Source: Ruminococcus sp. UBA4321 (GTDB taxonomy: Bacteria; Bacillota; Clostridia; Oscillospirales; Ruminococcaceae). Taken from it: DNA of 5,264 bases. The position numbers were made by a program, and so were the translations under genes. Below, in pieces: positions 4,735 to 5,264 of this stretch (position 1 is its first letter; every line of letters starts with the position of its first letter). Under the pieces are notes generated by a model, which was given only the letters and a program-made list of their open reading frames with translations, made no database searches and was not told the DNA's origin. The stretch covers positions 17,100 through 22,363 of the forward strand of contig DGUB01000055.1 of NCBI GenBank assembly GCA_002393815.1. Direction: 5' to 3'.

Positions 4735-5264
4735 TGCCGAAAATTATGTTTTTCGATATCGACGGCACATTAATGGAAGATTCTTCTTCCCATTATGTGC
4801 CGGAAAGTACCGTCAAGGCTCTGCAACTCGCGCATGAAGCCGGAAACTTACTCTATGTCAATACCGGCAGACCTGTGATTAATGTCGATGATGATGTCAG
4901 AATTCTCGGCTTTGACGGCTATATCTGCGGATGCGGTTCGTATATCGAATGTAACGGAAAAGAACTGCTTTATCATACGAATCCGAAAGAAGTCTGTCAG
5001 GAGACGGCTCGTCTCGTCCGGGAATGTGATGCTTCTCCGCTCTATGAACGCCGGGATGCTTTCTATTTCGACCCCGAATGCCGGGAACTCGAATTCGTGA
5101 AAGTCATCCGGGACACGTTCCGGATGCAGGAAAAGAACGTCTGGAGAAGCGTCAGTGATACGGATTTCAGCTTCGATAAGTTTGTTATCGCCTATGACGA
5201 ACAGACGGATTTGGAACGCTTCAAAGCCGGAATTGCTGAAAATTTCGTCTATATCGACAGAGGG
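4734..5264 (+). CDS. HAD-superfamily Cof-type (IIB) phosphatase, 3' end outside window; candidate pathway phosphatase
   Basis: An open frame of 177 codons starts at an ATG overlapping the ribH stop by one base and continues past the window end without a stop. AAAGG at 4719-4723 lies 10 bases upstream. The N-terminus has HAD motif I, IMFFDIDGTL (4-13), with nucleophile D8 and acid/base D10, and motif II, NTGRP (43-47), with T44. FDGYICGCGSYI (60-71) then leads into a large C2-type cap domain, as in Cof/YbjI/YcsE-like proteins. The motif III lysine and motif IV aspartates should lie after the cap, beyond the window. HAD phosphatases of this kind (YcsE in B. subtilis, YbjI in E. coli) are known to dephosphorylate 5-amino-6-ribitylaminouracil 5'-phosphate, the step between RibD and RibH. 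The tight coupling to ribH suggests this role here. The HAD family assignment is firm; the substrate is inferred from context, and general sugar-phosphate or FMN phosphatase activity is the alternative. Confidence 0.92.
   Translation, partial: MPKIMFFDIDGTLMEDSSSHYVPESTVKALQLAHEAGNLLYVNTGRPVINVDDDVRILGFDGYICGCGSYIECNGKELLYHTNPKEVCQETARLVRECDASPLYERRDAFYFDPECRELEFVKVIRDTFRMQEKNVWRSVSDTDFSFDKFVIAYDEQTDLERFKAGIAENFVYIDRG

Noticed and set aside
4640..5100. Short plus-strand frames overlapping ribH and the HAD gene in other phases
   Set aside because: The true frame from 4734 contains the HAD motifs and runs unbroken to the window end, so these out-of-phase frames are shadows.

Overview
This window is most of a riboflavin (vitamin B2) biosynthesis operon, read entirely on the + strand. 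The gene order ribD - ribE - ribBA - ribH behind an FMN-riboswitch leader is the arrangement typical of Bacillota (compare the rib operon of Bacillus subtilis). Near-50% GC in the rib genes, strong purine-rich ribosome binding sites and the leader terminator suggest a Clostridia-type gut Firmicute, perhaps a Ruminococcus relative. The genus is an inference from style, not from a marker gene.

Layout: positions 1-25 are the 3' end of an FMN riboswitch whose main body lies before the window. A rho-independent terminator (37-69) follows, then ribD (87-1178) and ribE (1181-1822). Next is a roughly 1.2-kb block that does not belong to the pathway: a possible 33-residue ORF (1832-1933) and two unrecognised proteins (1939-2403 and 2428-3024). 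The rib genes resume with ribBA (3049-4245) and ribH (4267-4734). A HAD-superfamily Cof-type phosphatase gene starts inside the ribH stop codon at 4734 and runs off the end of the window.

Together the rib genes encode the whole route. RibBA makes the first intermediate from GTP and the four-carbon unit from ribulose 5-phosphate. RibD deaminates and reduces the pyrimidine branch. A phosphatase then removes phosphate, RibH condenses the two branches, and RibE makes riboflavin. The dephosphorylation step has no dedicated gene in the classical operon and is known to be done by HAD phosphatases, so the HAD gene coupled to ribH is a good candidate for it here.

The most unusual feature is the lower-GC block between ribE and ribBA (about 41% over 1921-2400 against about 52% over 1261-1500 of ribE, both counted by hand). 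It is bracketed by a perfect 10-bp direct repeat, ATATAATATT, at 1822-1831 and 3019-3028. Removing one repeat plus the intervening DNA would leave a normal ribE-ribBA junction with a 29-nt spacer and the ribBA ribosome binding site intact. The block therefore looks like a cassette acquired within a conserved operon, although no mobility gene is present.
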